From: Atlantibacter sp. RC6
Lineage (GTDB): Bacteria > Pseudomonadota > Gammaproteobacteria > Enterobacterales > Enterobacteriaceae
NCBI RefSeq assembly: GCF_014193285.1
Contig: NZ_JACHZE010000010.1
Location: 62,001 to 126,000 of the forward strand
Length of the DNA stretch: 64,000 nucleotides
Reading direction: 5' to 3'
Part shown: positions 10,351-18,403 of the stretch, piece by piece
Position numbering within the stretch: the first letter of the stretch is position 1
Layout: each line of letters begins with the position of its first letter
Program-made: the position numbers and the translations under genes
Notes under the pieces: model-generated
Databases searched by the model: none
The model's input: the letters and a program-made list of their open reading frames with translations, nothing else
Told to the model about the DNA's origin: nothing

Positions 10351-11327
10351 AGCGCGACTCCCTGGGTTTTACGCTGGCCCCACGCGGTGGTGCTGATACT
10401 GATCACAATCACCAGGCCGGTGACGACGGTGTGCCAGTAAGATGAGATCCCGAGTAAATTGAGGCCGTTCTGCAACACCGCCAGCAGGATCACCCCCAAC
10501 AGCGTGCCGAGTAGCGTGCCACGCCCGCCGATAATACTGGTGCCGCCCAGTACCACCGCGGCCAGTACCGTTAGCTCATAACCCAGCAGCGAATCGGGCG
10601 CGACGGTCAGTACGGTGGCGGATTGCACCACGCCCGCGACGCCGGACATCAGCCCCATATAGCCATACACGAACAGTTGCAGTTTAAAAATGCCGAACCC
10701 CATGCGCGACGCGGCTTCCCGGTTGCCGCCCATGGCGTAAATCATGCGCCCGATGCTGGTTTTGTTCATGATGATGCCGGTAAGCGCCACCACTACGATA
10801 AGCGTCAGGATTTGCAGACTCAGGCCGTAGTCATAGCCGTCGGCGGCGGTGAATTTAAACAGCATCACGCCCTGTTCAAACCATTCAGGGTAGCTATACA
10901 ACCAGACCCCTTTGGTGAGATACAGCAGCAGGCCATAAAAGATATTCAGCGTGGAAATAGTAATGATGATCGACGGGACGCTCAGCCGGTTCACCAGGAT
11001 GGCGTTAACCACGCCCAGCATCAGCCCAATACCGCCGCTGAGGGCGAAGGCGAGGGCAAAGTTGCCGGTGGTGTTCTGGATAAGCGTCACCATCACGTAC
11101 TGCGAGATAATGGTCATAGCGGGGAAAGAGATATCAATCCCCCCAGAAATCAACACGATAAACAGTCCGCATGCCAGAATCGTCAGCATGGCGTAGTTGT
11201 TGATTAAATCGTAGATGTTACCCAGTGTCATAAAATCGGGGCTGGCAAACGTCAGGTAGCCGCCGATGATGAGGATGGTGATCCCCAAAAAGAGTTCATG
11301 CTTTTTTATGCCGAATTTATTAACCAT
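10347..11327 (-). CDS. ABC sugar-type permease (RbsC/AraH family), first subunit
   Basis: Membrane partner of the permease encoded just downstream. The 326-residue product contains the family pattern LISGGIDISFPAMTIISQYV, the coupling loop IGRMIYAMGGNREAASRMGF, and AAVVLGGTSIIGGRGTLLG. The start codon overlaps the ATPase stop by 8 nt and its own stop overlaps the next permease by 4 nt, so ATPase and both channels are translationally coupled. The substrate cannot be read from the permease. Confidence 0.9.
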   Translation of the reverse strand: MVNKFGIKKHELFLGITILIIGGYLTFASPDFMTLGNIYDLINNYAMLTILACGLFIVLISGGIDISFPAMTIISQYVMVTLIQNTTGNFALAFALSGGIGLMLGVVNAILVNRLSVPSIIITISTLNIFYGLLLYLTKGVWLYSYPEWFEQGVMLFKFTAADGYDYGLSLQILTLIVVVALTGIIMNKTSIGRMIYAMGGNREAASRMGFGIFKLQLFVYGYMGLMSGVAGVVQSATVLTVAPDSLLGYELTVLAAVVLGGTSIIGGRGTLLGTLLGVILLAVLQNGLNLLGISSYWHTVVTGLVIVISISTTAWGQRKTQGVAL

Positions 11328-12801
11328 TGACGACCTCTGCTAACTCGGCTTCCGTGGTTTTTGAAGGCCAAAACTCCGCCGTCATTTCCCCTTTGCGCAT
11401 CACCAGAATGCGGTGGCTGTTAAAAAACGCTTCGTCGATCTCATCGGTAACCATCAGCACCGCAATGCCGTGCTGCGCTAACGCGTTAACGATTTGGTAA
11501 ATCCCCGCTTTGTTGGCGATATCCACACCCACGGTGGGGGAGTCGAGAATTAACACTTTCGGATTAATGGCCAGCCATTTAGCGATGGCGACGCGCTGAG
11601 CGTTGCCGCCGGACAGGGTATTCACCGGATGGTGAACGCTGCCGATTTTGATGGTGAGCTGTTTGACCAAATCCTCCACCACCGCATCGGATTTACGTCG
11701 ATCCAGCAGCCGCCACGCCGTCTTCAGCCGCGACAGCACGGTAGAGATAATATTGTCATTGATGGATTGCGCCATCACCAGGCCGGTGCCCATGCGGTCT
11801 TCAGAAACGTAACCGATCCCCGCCTTGATGGCGTCGCGGTTGCTTTTAAAGTTGACCGGCTGGCCGTCGATGAGAATTTCACCGCGATCCGGACGCGTCA
11901 GGCCAAACAGGCTCAGGCACAGTTCGGTACGCCCTGCGCCCAACAGCCCGGTGATGGCCACGATTTCGCCCTTATGCACTCGCAGCGATACGTCGTAATA
12001 TTCGTCCTCGCGGCTTAAGTGCTTAACCTCCAGCGCCACGTCGCCGAGCTGCTCCCGGGGCGTCAGGCATTGATAAGAGAACGCCAGCCCGGTCATCAGA
12101 AACGCCAGCTTTTTATTATCGACCTCCGCTGCCGGGTAGGTGCCGATCAGCTTGCCGTCTTTCAGCACCGTGATGCGATCGGAAATCGCCATCACCTCTA
12201 CCAGACGGTGGCTGACGAAGACCACGCAGATCTGGCGCTGTTTGAGATCGTTAACCACTTTAAGCAGGCCTTTGACTTCCTGCATGGTGAGCGACGCGGT
12301 GGGCTCATCCATAATGATCAACCTGGCGTCCTGCGCCAGCGCCCGACAGATGGCGACAATCTGGCGTTGCGCGATGGGCAGGGATTCAACGGTAGCGTCG
12401 AGATCCAGCGTCGCGCCGATGCTTTGCAGCGTCTTTTCAGCAATCTCGCGAATTTCGCGCTGATTCACCCAGGACTTTTTATGGTACTGGTGAATAGCGA
12501 TGTTTTCGGCCACCGTCAGGTTGGGAAACAGCGACAGATCCTGATAAATCACCTGGATGCCCGCTTTGACCGAATCGACAGGGGAGAGACGGGAAACGGG
12601 TGTGCCGTCAATCTCAATCTGCGCGCCGGGGTCGGGTTGATACACGCCGGAAATGATTTTAATCAGGGTCGATTTACCGCAGCCGTTTTGTCCGGCCAGG
12701 CAATGCACTTCTCCGGGCAACAGGGTCAGCGCGACGTTATCCAGCGCCTTAACGCCGTAAAACGTTTTGCTGATGTTGGCCAGCGAAATAAAAGGCTTCA
12801 T
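11320..12801 (-). CDS. ABC sugar-type importer ATPase with two nucleotide-binding domains
   Basis: Energising subunit of the MglA/RbsA/LsrA class. The 493-residue protein holds two tandem ABC domains. The first has Walker A GQNGCGKST and Walker B LIIMDEPTAS. The second has the degenerate Walker A GLLGAGRTE usual in this family, signature LSGGNAQR and Walker B LILDSPTVGVD. The open frame extends upstream to 12861, but the ATG at 12801 (MKPFISLANI) fits family N-termini and has GAGGTGGTC upstream. It lies 104 nt downstream of the binding-protein gene, consistent with higher expression of the latter. Confidence 0.92.
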   Translation of the reverse strand: MKPFISLANISKTFYGVKALDNVALTLLPGEVHCLAGQNGCGKSTLIKIISGVYQPDPGAQIEIDGTPVSRLSPVDSVKAGIQVIYQDLSLFPNLTVAENIAIHQYHKKSWVNQREIREIAEKTLQSIGATLDLDATVESLPIAQRQIVAICRALAQDARLIIMDEPTASLTMQEVKGLLKVVNDLKQRQICVVFVSHRLVEVMAISDRITVLKDGKLIGTYPAAEVDNKKLAFLMTGLAFSYQCLTPREQLGDVALEVKHLSREDEYYDVSLRVHKGEIVAITGLLGAGRTELCLSLFGLTRPDRGEILIDGQPVNFKSNRDAIKAGIGYVSEDRMGTGLVMAQSINDNIISTVLSRLKTAWRLLDRRKSDAVVEDLVKQLTIKIGSVHHPVNTLSGGNAQRVAIAKWLAINPKVLILDSPTVGVDIANKAGIYQIVNALAQHGIAVLMVTDEIDEAFFNSHRILVMRKGEMTAEFWPSKTTEAELAEVVNG

Positions 12802-12905
12802 GACCACCTCACAGAAACAATTATCGCCGGGCGTGGGAGCGCCCGGCGAACAGGTACACAATCGGCGCTGGCGCAGGGATTACGCGCGCCGGAGCAACGT
12901 CCTGA

Positions 12906-13889
12906 TTAATAAAGGCTATCGATATTGTCTTTCGTCACGCGCAGCACGTTGTGGAATTTGATGATGCGTTTATCAGTATCCACGTCGGCTTTGCCCAGTT
13001 TCGGAATGTCGAGGCCGGGTTTAATCTCTTCGCCCTTGATGACTTTATCCGCGACCGCAGTCAGCGCATAGCCTGCGGTGGCCGGGTCATAGGTCACGCC
13101 CATGGTGATATCGCCGCTCTTGATAAGCGATGCCGCCTGTGACGGGATCATCATGCCGAACACGAACACTTTGCCGCGCGCGCGTTTCTCTTTCACAGCG
13201 CGACCTGCGCCGATCGGGCCCTGGGAACCGAAGGAGATCACACCTTTCAGGTCAGGGTGCGCTTTCATCAGATCGAGGGTGGTGCGACGGGCGTCATCGA
13301 TGTTTTCCGCCACCGGCATACGGGTGGTGACTTCATGCATGTCCGGGTAATGCTCTTTCTGGTATTTAACGAACAGGTCCGCCCACAGGTTATGTTGAGG
13401 CACGGTCAGGCCGCCGACGTAAATCACATAGCCGCCTTTGCCGCCCATCGCTTTCGCCATCTCTTCTACGTTATCGGCCGCGAATTTTTCGTTATCAATG
13501 ATCTCGACGTCCCAGTTAGCGGACGGCTGCCCCGGGGATTCGTTGGTCAGCACGACGATGCCCTGATCGCGCGCTTTCTTGAACACCGGCTCCAGCACGT
13601 TGGCGTCGTTCGGGACAATAGTGATGGCGGAGACTTTTTTGGCAATCAGGTCTTCAATAATTTTGACCTGCTGCGGGGCGTCGGTACTGGAAGGGCCGAC
13701 CTGATAGGCGTTGATGCCTAAATCTTTTCCGGCGTTGGTGACGCCTTCGCCCATGCGGTTAAACCAGGGCATCCCGGCGATTTTAGAAATATTAACGACT
13801 TCCACCTCTTTCGCCATTGCGGAAGTGGCGCAAACCATTAAGCCGAGAACGCTGGCGGATAATAATTGTTTTAAATTCATCTTACTCAT
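12906..13889 (-). CDS. periplasmic sugar-binding protein (LsrB/RhaS-like)
   Basis: Solute receptor of the ABC importer and first gene of its operon. The 327-residue product has a signal peptide ending ATSAMA, then a periplasmic-binding-protein type-1 fold beginning VEVVNISKIAGMPWFNRMG. Motifs include ITIVPNDANVLEPVFKKARDQ and VVLTNESPG. By eye it is nearer to LsrB (AI-2) and rhamnose-binding RhaS than to ribose- or galactose-binding proteins. No AI-2 or rhamnose enzymes are linked, so the ligand is open. The ATG at 13889 has AGAGGTG upstream. Confidence 0.88.
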   Translation of the reverse strand: MSKMNLKQLLSASVLGLMVCATSAMAKEVEVVNISKIAGMPWFNRMGEGVTNAGKDLGINAYQVGPSSTDAPQQVKIIEDLIAKKVSAITIVPNDANVLEPVFKKARDQGIVVLTNESPGQPSANWDVEIIDNEKFAADNVEEMAKAMGGKGGYVIYVGGLTVPQHNLWADLFVKYQKEHYPDMHEVTTRMPVAENIDDARRTTLDLMKAHPDLKGVISFGSQGPIGAGRAVKEKRARGKVFVFGMMIPSQAASLIKSGDITMGVTYDPATAGYALTAVADKVIKGEEIKPGLDIPKLGKADVDTDKRIIKFHNVLRVTKDNIDSLY

Positions 13890-14509
13890 CGAACACCTCT
13901 GAATGGTGACATAAGTTATAGGGTTAATGGTGCAAATACGTTGTTACAGGGGTGAGTCGCTGTTATGTGATTTAAAGCCGAAGTGAGCCCTTCACAAATT
14001 CAAGGCGTGTAGTGGAAATTAACTGCCGGATGAGAGTATCCCTGTTACTCATGCATTCCCTTAAGACACTTCTTATGCGACTTAACGAATGTAGGAGTTA
14101 CAGGATGAAAAAGTTATGTGTTTTATTGTCATTGTTATGGATAAAACTGTTGCAAAATTGTTTTGAGAAGGTGATCACGTTTGGAGAGGGAACCAGTGCA
14201 ACGGGTTGCAATTAATGTGCTTTCGATCGGCTGTAAAGCTGGTAAATCTGGGGGTTGTGGAATCGCTTTCACACACATTAACCAGGAAAAAGTTAAATAA
14301 ACGTGACACGTGTACAATTTTCCTCAGAAATGCATATGGACAAGACTGTTATGGCACTTACGCCGGTTGCGTGTTCCGATCCCAGCGCTACGCCGCCGCG
14401 CATGACTTAATTTAAATCCTGAATTCCTCGCGTTTCCATCCGCTTTTCCGGCGATTGAATTGGGGCCTCGTTACGCATAATGGCGGTATGACATTACGGA
14501 ACCTCCATT
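13890..14509. other. intergenic region between the ABC operon and flhB
   Basis: About 620 bases between the divergent ABC operon and flhB. It must hold the ABC promoter and the flagellar class II promoter of flhB. I see no strong consensus motif. The only coding candidate is a 36-codon frame at 14105-14215 (MKKLCVLLSLLWIKLL and onward) with GTAGGAG about 10 bases upstream; it could encode a tiny hydrophobic peptide but has no recognised homologue. Confidence 0.5.
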
Positions 14510-15661
14510 GTGGCTGAAGATAGCGACCAGGAAAAAACAGAGGCCCCCACACCCCACCGACTTGATAAGGCGCGTGAAGAGGGGCAGATCCCCCGTTCCC
14601 GTGAACTGACCTCGCTGCTGATGCTGCTGGTGGGGATCAGCATTCTGTGGATCGGCGGAGGGCCTGTGGCCCGCAAACTGGCGGCGATGCTCACGGCTGG
14701 CCTGCATTTCGACCACAGTATCATCAATGATCCCGGTCTTATCGTTAGCCAAATCAGTAACCTGATTCAACAGGCTATGCTGGCTCTGCTTCCGCTGCTG
14801 GTTGGCCTGATTCTGGTGGCGTTGGCCGCGCCGATGCTGCTGGGCGGCGTGCTGTTCAGCGCCAAATCCCTGGCGTTTAACCCAGGCAAACTCAATCCCA
14901 TCGCCGGGATCAAACGGCTGTTCTCCGCCCAGGCGCTGGCAGAGCTGGTCAAGGCAGTGCTGAAAGCCACGCTGGTGGGCAGCGTCACGGCCTGGTACCT
15001 GATGCATAACTGGCCCGAGATGCTGCGGCTGGTCAGCGAAGCGCCCATCGCCGCGCTGGGCAACTCCCTGAATCTGGTGGCGCTGTGTGGCTTGCTGATC
15101 GTATTGGGCCTGATCCCAATGGTTGGCTTTGACGTGTTCTGGCAAATCTACAGTCACATCAAAAAACTGCGCATGACCCGCCAGGATATCCGCGATGAAT
15201 TCAAAGATCAGGAAGGCGACCCGCATGTGAAAGGGCGCATCCGCCAACAGCAACGTGCCGCCGCGCGCCGTCGCATGATGTCCGACGTGCCGAAAGCCGA
15301 TGTGATCGTCACCAACCCGACCCACTACGCCGTGGCGCTCAAGTACGACGAAAACAAAATGAGCGCGCCCAAAGTACTGGCGAAGGGCGCGGGCCTGGTG
15401 GCGTTGCGCATCCGTGAAATCGGCAATGAACACCGCATCCCGATGCTGGAAGCCCCGCCGCTGGCGCGCGCGCTCTGGCGTCATGCTGAAATCGGCCAGC
15501 AGATCCCCGGCCAGCTGTACGCCGCCGTGGCGGAAGTGCTGGCATGGGTCTGGCAATTAAAACGCTGGCGACTGGCTGGCGGACTGATCCCCAAAAAACC
15601 GCAAAACTTACCGGTGCCTGAGGCGCTGGACTTTATGAATGAGAAGGACACCGATGGCTAA
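14510..15661 (+). CDS. flhB: flagellar type III secretion protein FlhB (GTG start)
   Basis: FlhB is the export-gate component that switches substrate specificity from rod/hook to filament proteins. The 383-residue product begins with KTEAPTPHRL after a few residues. Four membrane segments follow to about residue 210, then the cytoplasmic domain with the autocleavage motif NPTH (Asn269). It starts at GTG 14510, downstream of a weak GGAACCTCC segment; the aligned E. coli protein starts at the same place. Its 3' end overlaps flhA by 8 nt. Confidence 0.96.
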   Translation: MAEDSDQEKTEAPTPHRLDKAREEGQIPRSRELTSLLMLLVGISILWIGGGPVARKLAAMLTAGLHFDHSIINDPGLIVSQISNLIQQAMLALLPLLVGLILVALAAPMLLGGVLFSAKSLAFNPGKLNPIAGIKRLFSAQALAELVKAVLKATLVGSVTAWYLMHNWPEMLRLVSEAPIAALGNSLNLVALCGLLIVLGLIPMVGFDVFWQIYSHIKKLRMTRQDIRDEFKDQEGDPHVKGRIRQQQRAAARRRMMSDVPKADVIVTNPTHYAVALKYDENKMSAPKVLAKGAGLVALRIREIGNEHRIPMLEAPPLARALWRHAEIGQQIPGQLYAAVAEVLAWVWQLKRWRLAGGLIPKKPQNLPVPEALDFMNEKDTDG

Positions 15662-17732
15662 TCTGGTGGCGATGCTGCGCCTGCCCAGCAATTTGAAAAC
15701 AACCCAATGGCAGATCCTGGCCGGGCCGGTTCTGATCATGCTGATCCTGTCGATGATGGTCTTGCCGCTACCGGCTTTCGTCCTCGATCTGCTGTTTACT
15801 TTCAATATTGCCCTGTCGATTATGGTGCTGCTGGTGGCGATGTTCACCCAGCGTACCCTGGAATTCGCGGCATTCCCGACGATCCTGCTGTTCACCACCT
15901 TGCTGCGCCTGGCGCTCAACATCGCCTCTACGCGTATCATCCTGATGGAAGGCCATACCGGCGGCGCGGCGGCGGGTAAAGTGGTCGAGGCCTTTGGTCA
16001 CTTCCTGGTGGGCGGTAACTTCGCGGTGGGGATCGTGGTGTTTATCATCCTGGTGATCATCAACTTTATGGTTATTACCAAGGGTGCCGGGCGTATCGCG
16101 GAAGTGGGCGCTCGTTTCGTGCTCGACGGGATGCCGGGTAAACAGATGGCGATCGACGCCGACCTCAACGCCGGGATTATCGGCGAAGATGAAGCCAAAA
16201 AGCGCCGCTCCGAAGTGACCCAGGAAGCCGATTTCTACGGCTCCATGGATGGTGCCAGTAAATTCGTGCGCGGCGACGCCGTGGCGGGGCTGTTGATCAT
16301 GGTAATCAACATCGTCGGCGGCCTGCTGGTGGGGGTGATCCAACACGGCATGCCGATGGCGCAGGCAGCGGAAAGCTACACCCTGCTGACCATCGGTGAT
16401 GGCCTGGTGGCGCAGATCCCGGCGCTGGTCATTTCGACCGCCGCCGGCGTGATCGTGACTCGCGTGAGTACCGAGCAGGACGTCGGCGAGCAGATGGTCG
16501 GCCAGCTGTTCAGCAACCCGCGGGTGATGCTGCTCAGCGCCGCCGTGCTCGGGCTGCTGGGCCTGGTGCCGGGCATGCCCAATCTGGTGTTCCTGCTGTT
16601 TACCGTGGCGCTGCTGGCCCTGGCCTGGTGGATGCGCGGAAGAGAGACCGCGGAAGCCCCCGCGCCGCAGCAGGTTAAAGCGCCGGAGAACCCCCAGGCC
16701 GTAGAAGCGACCTGGAGCGACGTGCAACTGGAAGATCCGTTAGGCATGGAAGTGGGTTACCGGCTGATCCCAATGGTGGATTTCCAGCAGGACGGCGAAC
16801 TGTTAGGCCGCATCCGCAGCATTCGTAAAAAATTCGCCCAGGATATGGGCTTCCTGCCGCCGGTGGTGCATATCCGCGACAATATGGATCTCCCCCCGGC
16901 GCGCTATCGCATTCTGATGAAAGGCGTGGAAATTGGCAGCGGCGACGCCTATCCGGGCCGCTGGCTGGCGATTAACCCCGGCACCGCCGCAGGCACTCTG
17001 CCGGGCGAGCAAACCATCGACCCGGCCTTCGGCCTGGCGGCGATCTGGATTGAAAGCGCCCTGAAAGAGCAGGCGCAAATCCAGGGCTTTACCGTGGTGG
17101 AAGCCAGTACCGTGGTGGCAACCCATCTCAACCATCTTATCGGCCAGTACGCGCCGGAGCTGTTTGGCCGCCAGGAGGCGCAGCAGCTGCTCGACCGCGT
17201 CACCCAGGATATGCCGAAGCTGACCGAGGATTTAGTGCCTGGCGTGATCACCCTCACCACGCTGCATAAAGTGCTGCAAAGTTTGCTGGCCGAAAAAGTG
17301 CCAATCCGCGATATGCGCACCATTATTGAAACCCTGGCGGAGCACGCGCCGTTGCAGAACGATCCCCATGAACTGACTACCGTGGTACGCGTAGCGCTGG
17401 GCCGCGCCATCACCCAGCAGTGGTTCCCGGGCAGCGGGGAAGTGCAGGTGATCGGTCTGGATACCGCGCTGGAGCGTCTGCTGCTCCAGGCCCTGCAGGG
17501 CGGCGGCGGGCTGGAGCCGGGCCTGGCGGATCGCCTGCTGGAACAGGCGCAGGAAGCGTTGCAGCGCCAGGAGATGTTAGGCGCGCCGCCGGTGCTGCTG
17601 GTGAACCATGCGCTGCGCCCGCTGCTGTCGCGCTTTTTACGCCGCACGCTGTCGCAACTGGTGGTGCTCTCCAACATGGAATTGTCGGAGAACCGCAACA
17701 TCCGGATGACCGCGATTATTGGAGGTAAATAA
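15654..17732 (+). CDS. flhA: flagellar type III export-gate protein FlhA
   Basis: FlhA is the major export-gate subunit; its cytoplasmic nonamer docks chaperone-substrate complexes. The 692-residue product matches E. coli FlhA in length. It has eight membrane segments in the first half, the conserved FHIPEP-family region including GDGLVAQIPALVISTAAGVI, and the soluble C-terminal domain ending MTAIIGGK. The ATG at 15654 (MANLVAMLRL) is preferred to the one at 15639. It overlaps flhB by 8 nt and flhE by 1 nt (TAATG). Confidence 0.97.
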   Translation: MANLVAMLRLPSNLKTTQWQILAGPVLIMLILSMMVLPLPAFVLDLLFTFNIALSIMVLLVAMFTQRTLEFAAFPTILLFTTLLRLALNIASTRIILMEGHTGGAAAGKVVEAFGHFLVGGNFAVGIVVFIILVIINFMVITKGAGRIAEVGARFVLDGMPGKQMAIDADLNAGIIGEDEAKKRRSEVTQEADFYGSMDGASKFVRGDAVAGLLIMVINIVGGLLVGVIQHGMPMAQAAESYTLLTIGDGLVAQIPALVISTAAGVIVTRVSTEQDVGEQMVGQLFSNPRVMLLSAAVLGLLGLVPGMPNLVFLLFTVALLALAWWMRGRETAEAPAPQQVKAPENPQAVEATWSDVQLEDPLGMEVGYRLIPMVDFQQDGELLGRIRSIRKKFAQDMGFLPPVVHIRDNMDLPPARYRILMKGVEIGSGDAYPGRWLAINPGTAAGTLPGEQTIDPAFGLAAIWIESALKEQAQIQGFTVVEASTVVATHLNHLIGQYAPELFGRQEAQQLLDRVTQDMPKLTEDLVPGVITLTTLHKVLQSLLAEKVPIRDMRTIIETLAEHAPLQNDPHELTTVVRVALGRAITQQWFPGSGEVQVIGLDTALERLLLQALQGGGGLEPGLADRLLEQAQEALQRQEMLGAPPVLLVNHALRPLLSRFLRRTLSQLVVLSNMELSENRNIRMTAIIGGK

Positions 17733-18124
17733 TGCGTCTACTGGTGGGATTACTGTGGCTCGCGCCGCTGCTGGCTCACGCGGCGGAAGGCGCATGGCAG
17801 AGCAGCGCGGTGGGAGCGACGCTCTCCTGGCGCGGCCAGGCGGTCTCTTCGCCGCCGCTGGCGCCCGCTCAGCCGGTCTCCGGTTTAATGACTCTGGTGG
17901 CCTGGCGCTATGAACTTACTGGCCCCATGCCCGCCGGATTGCAGGTGAGGTTATGTACGTCTAACCACTGTGTGCCGATTGAAGGGCAGAGCGGGACCAC
18001 GCAAGGTTTTGCTCACATCGCCGCCAGCGAACCGCTGCGATTTATCTGGGAGGTGCCCGGCGGCGGCAAACTGTTCCCGGTGCTGCGGGTGCGTTCCAAC
18101 CAGGTGATCGTGAACTACCACTAA
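17732..18124 (+). CDS. flhE: flagellar protein FlhE
   Basis: FlhE is a small periplasmic protein of the flhBAE operon, reported in the family to influence flagellar export and proton leakage. The 130-residue product has a signal peptide ending near LLAHA and two cysteines in RLCTSNHCVP. It is coupled to flhA through overlapping TAATG and is followed at once by a strong terminator. Length equals that of E. coli FlhE. Confidence 0.92.
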   Translation: MRLLVGLLWLAPLLAHAAEGAWQSSAVGATLSWRGQAVSSPPLAPAQPVSGLMTLVAWRYELTGPMPAGLQVRLCTSNHCVPIEGQSGTTQGFAHIAASEPLRFIWEVPGGGKLFPVLRVRSNQVIVNYH

Positions 18125-18147
18125 ACACGCCTTTTTATCAGCTTGTT

Positions 18148-18179
18148 AAAACCCGCTTCGGCGGGTTTTCTTTTTTTTC
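18148..18179 (+). terminator. rho-independent terminator of flhBAE
   Basis: Stem AAAACCCGC / GCGGGTTTT with a TTCG tetraloop, followed by CTTTTTTTT. It lies 24 nt after the flhE stop and is a canonical intrinsic terminator. Confidence 0.93.
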
Positions 18180-18208
18180 TGTCCATTTCAATACACTTGA
18201 CCGATAAA

Positions 18209-18227
18209 AACGAACCGCTGTTTCACA
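18209..18227. promoter_or_regulatory. possible KdgR-type operator upstream of rhiT
   Basis: AACGAACCGCTGTTTCACA resembles the KdgR consensus (about AATGAAACATTGTTTCATT, recalled, roughly 13 of 19 matches). KdgR represses pectin and rhamnogalacturonan genes, including rhiTN in Dickeya, so the context agrees. Assigned by eye only. Confidence 0.4.
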
Positions 18228-18326
18228 ATAGTGAGATAGAAACGTGATTTCTTTGTATTATTGCCGTCTTGTGTAACGCCGTGGCGAAAATACAAAGGTT
18301 TCCCGGCTGCGCTGATTTTACTTTAG

Positions 18327-18344
18327 GCATGAAAGATTTCATGC
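18327..18344. promoter_or_regulatory. palindromic operator candidate upstream of rhiT
   Basis: An 8-bp inverted repeat, GCATGAAA / TTTCATGC, with a 2-nt spacer lies 60 bases before the rhiT start. Such a compact dyad in a promoter region suggests a regulator site; the cognate protein is unknown. Confidence 0.45.
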
Positions 18345-18403
18345 AGACCCTAACAGGGCCGTGACTTGTAATCTCCCTCATTACATTTAACGGGGTGACG
18401 GCA

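Noticed and set aside
12019-12909. 296-codon plus-strand frame
   Set aside because: Exactly antisense to the ABC ATPase gene; Walker and signature motifs on the minus strand show the real coding strand.
13970-14000. Possible CRP site (GTGA...TCAC) upstream of the ABC operon
   Set aside because: The half-sites are separated by 5 rather than 6 bases and the flanks do not fit; too weak to report.
14471-15556. 361-codon minus-strand frame across flhB
   Set aside because: Shadow of flhB, which matches the known protein along its whole length.
18199-18210. ACCGATAAAA resembling a sigma-28 -10 element
   Set aside because: No TAAA-type -35 at the required 11-base spacing, and the downstream genes are sugar-catabolic rather than flagellar.
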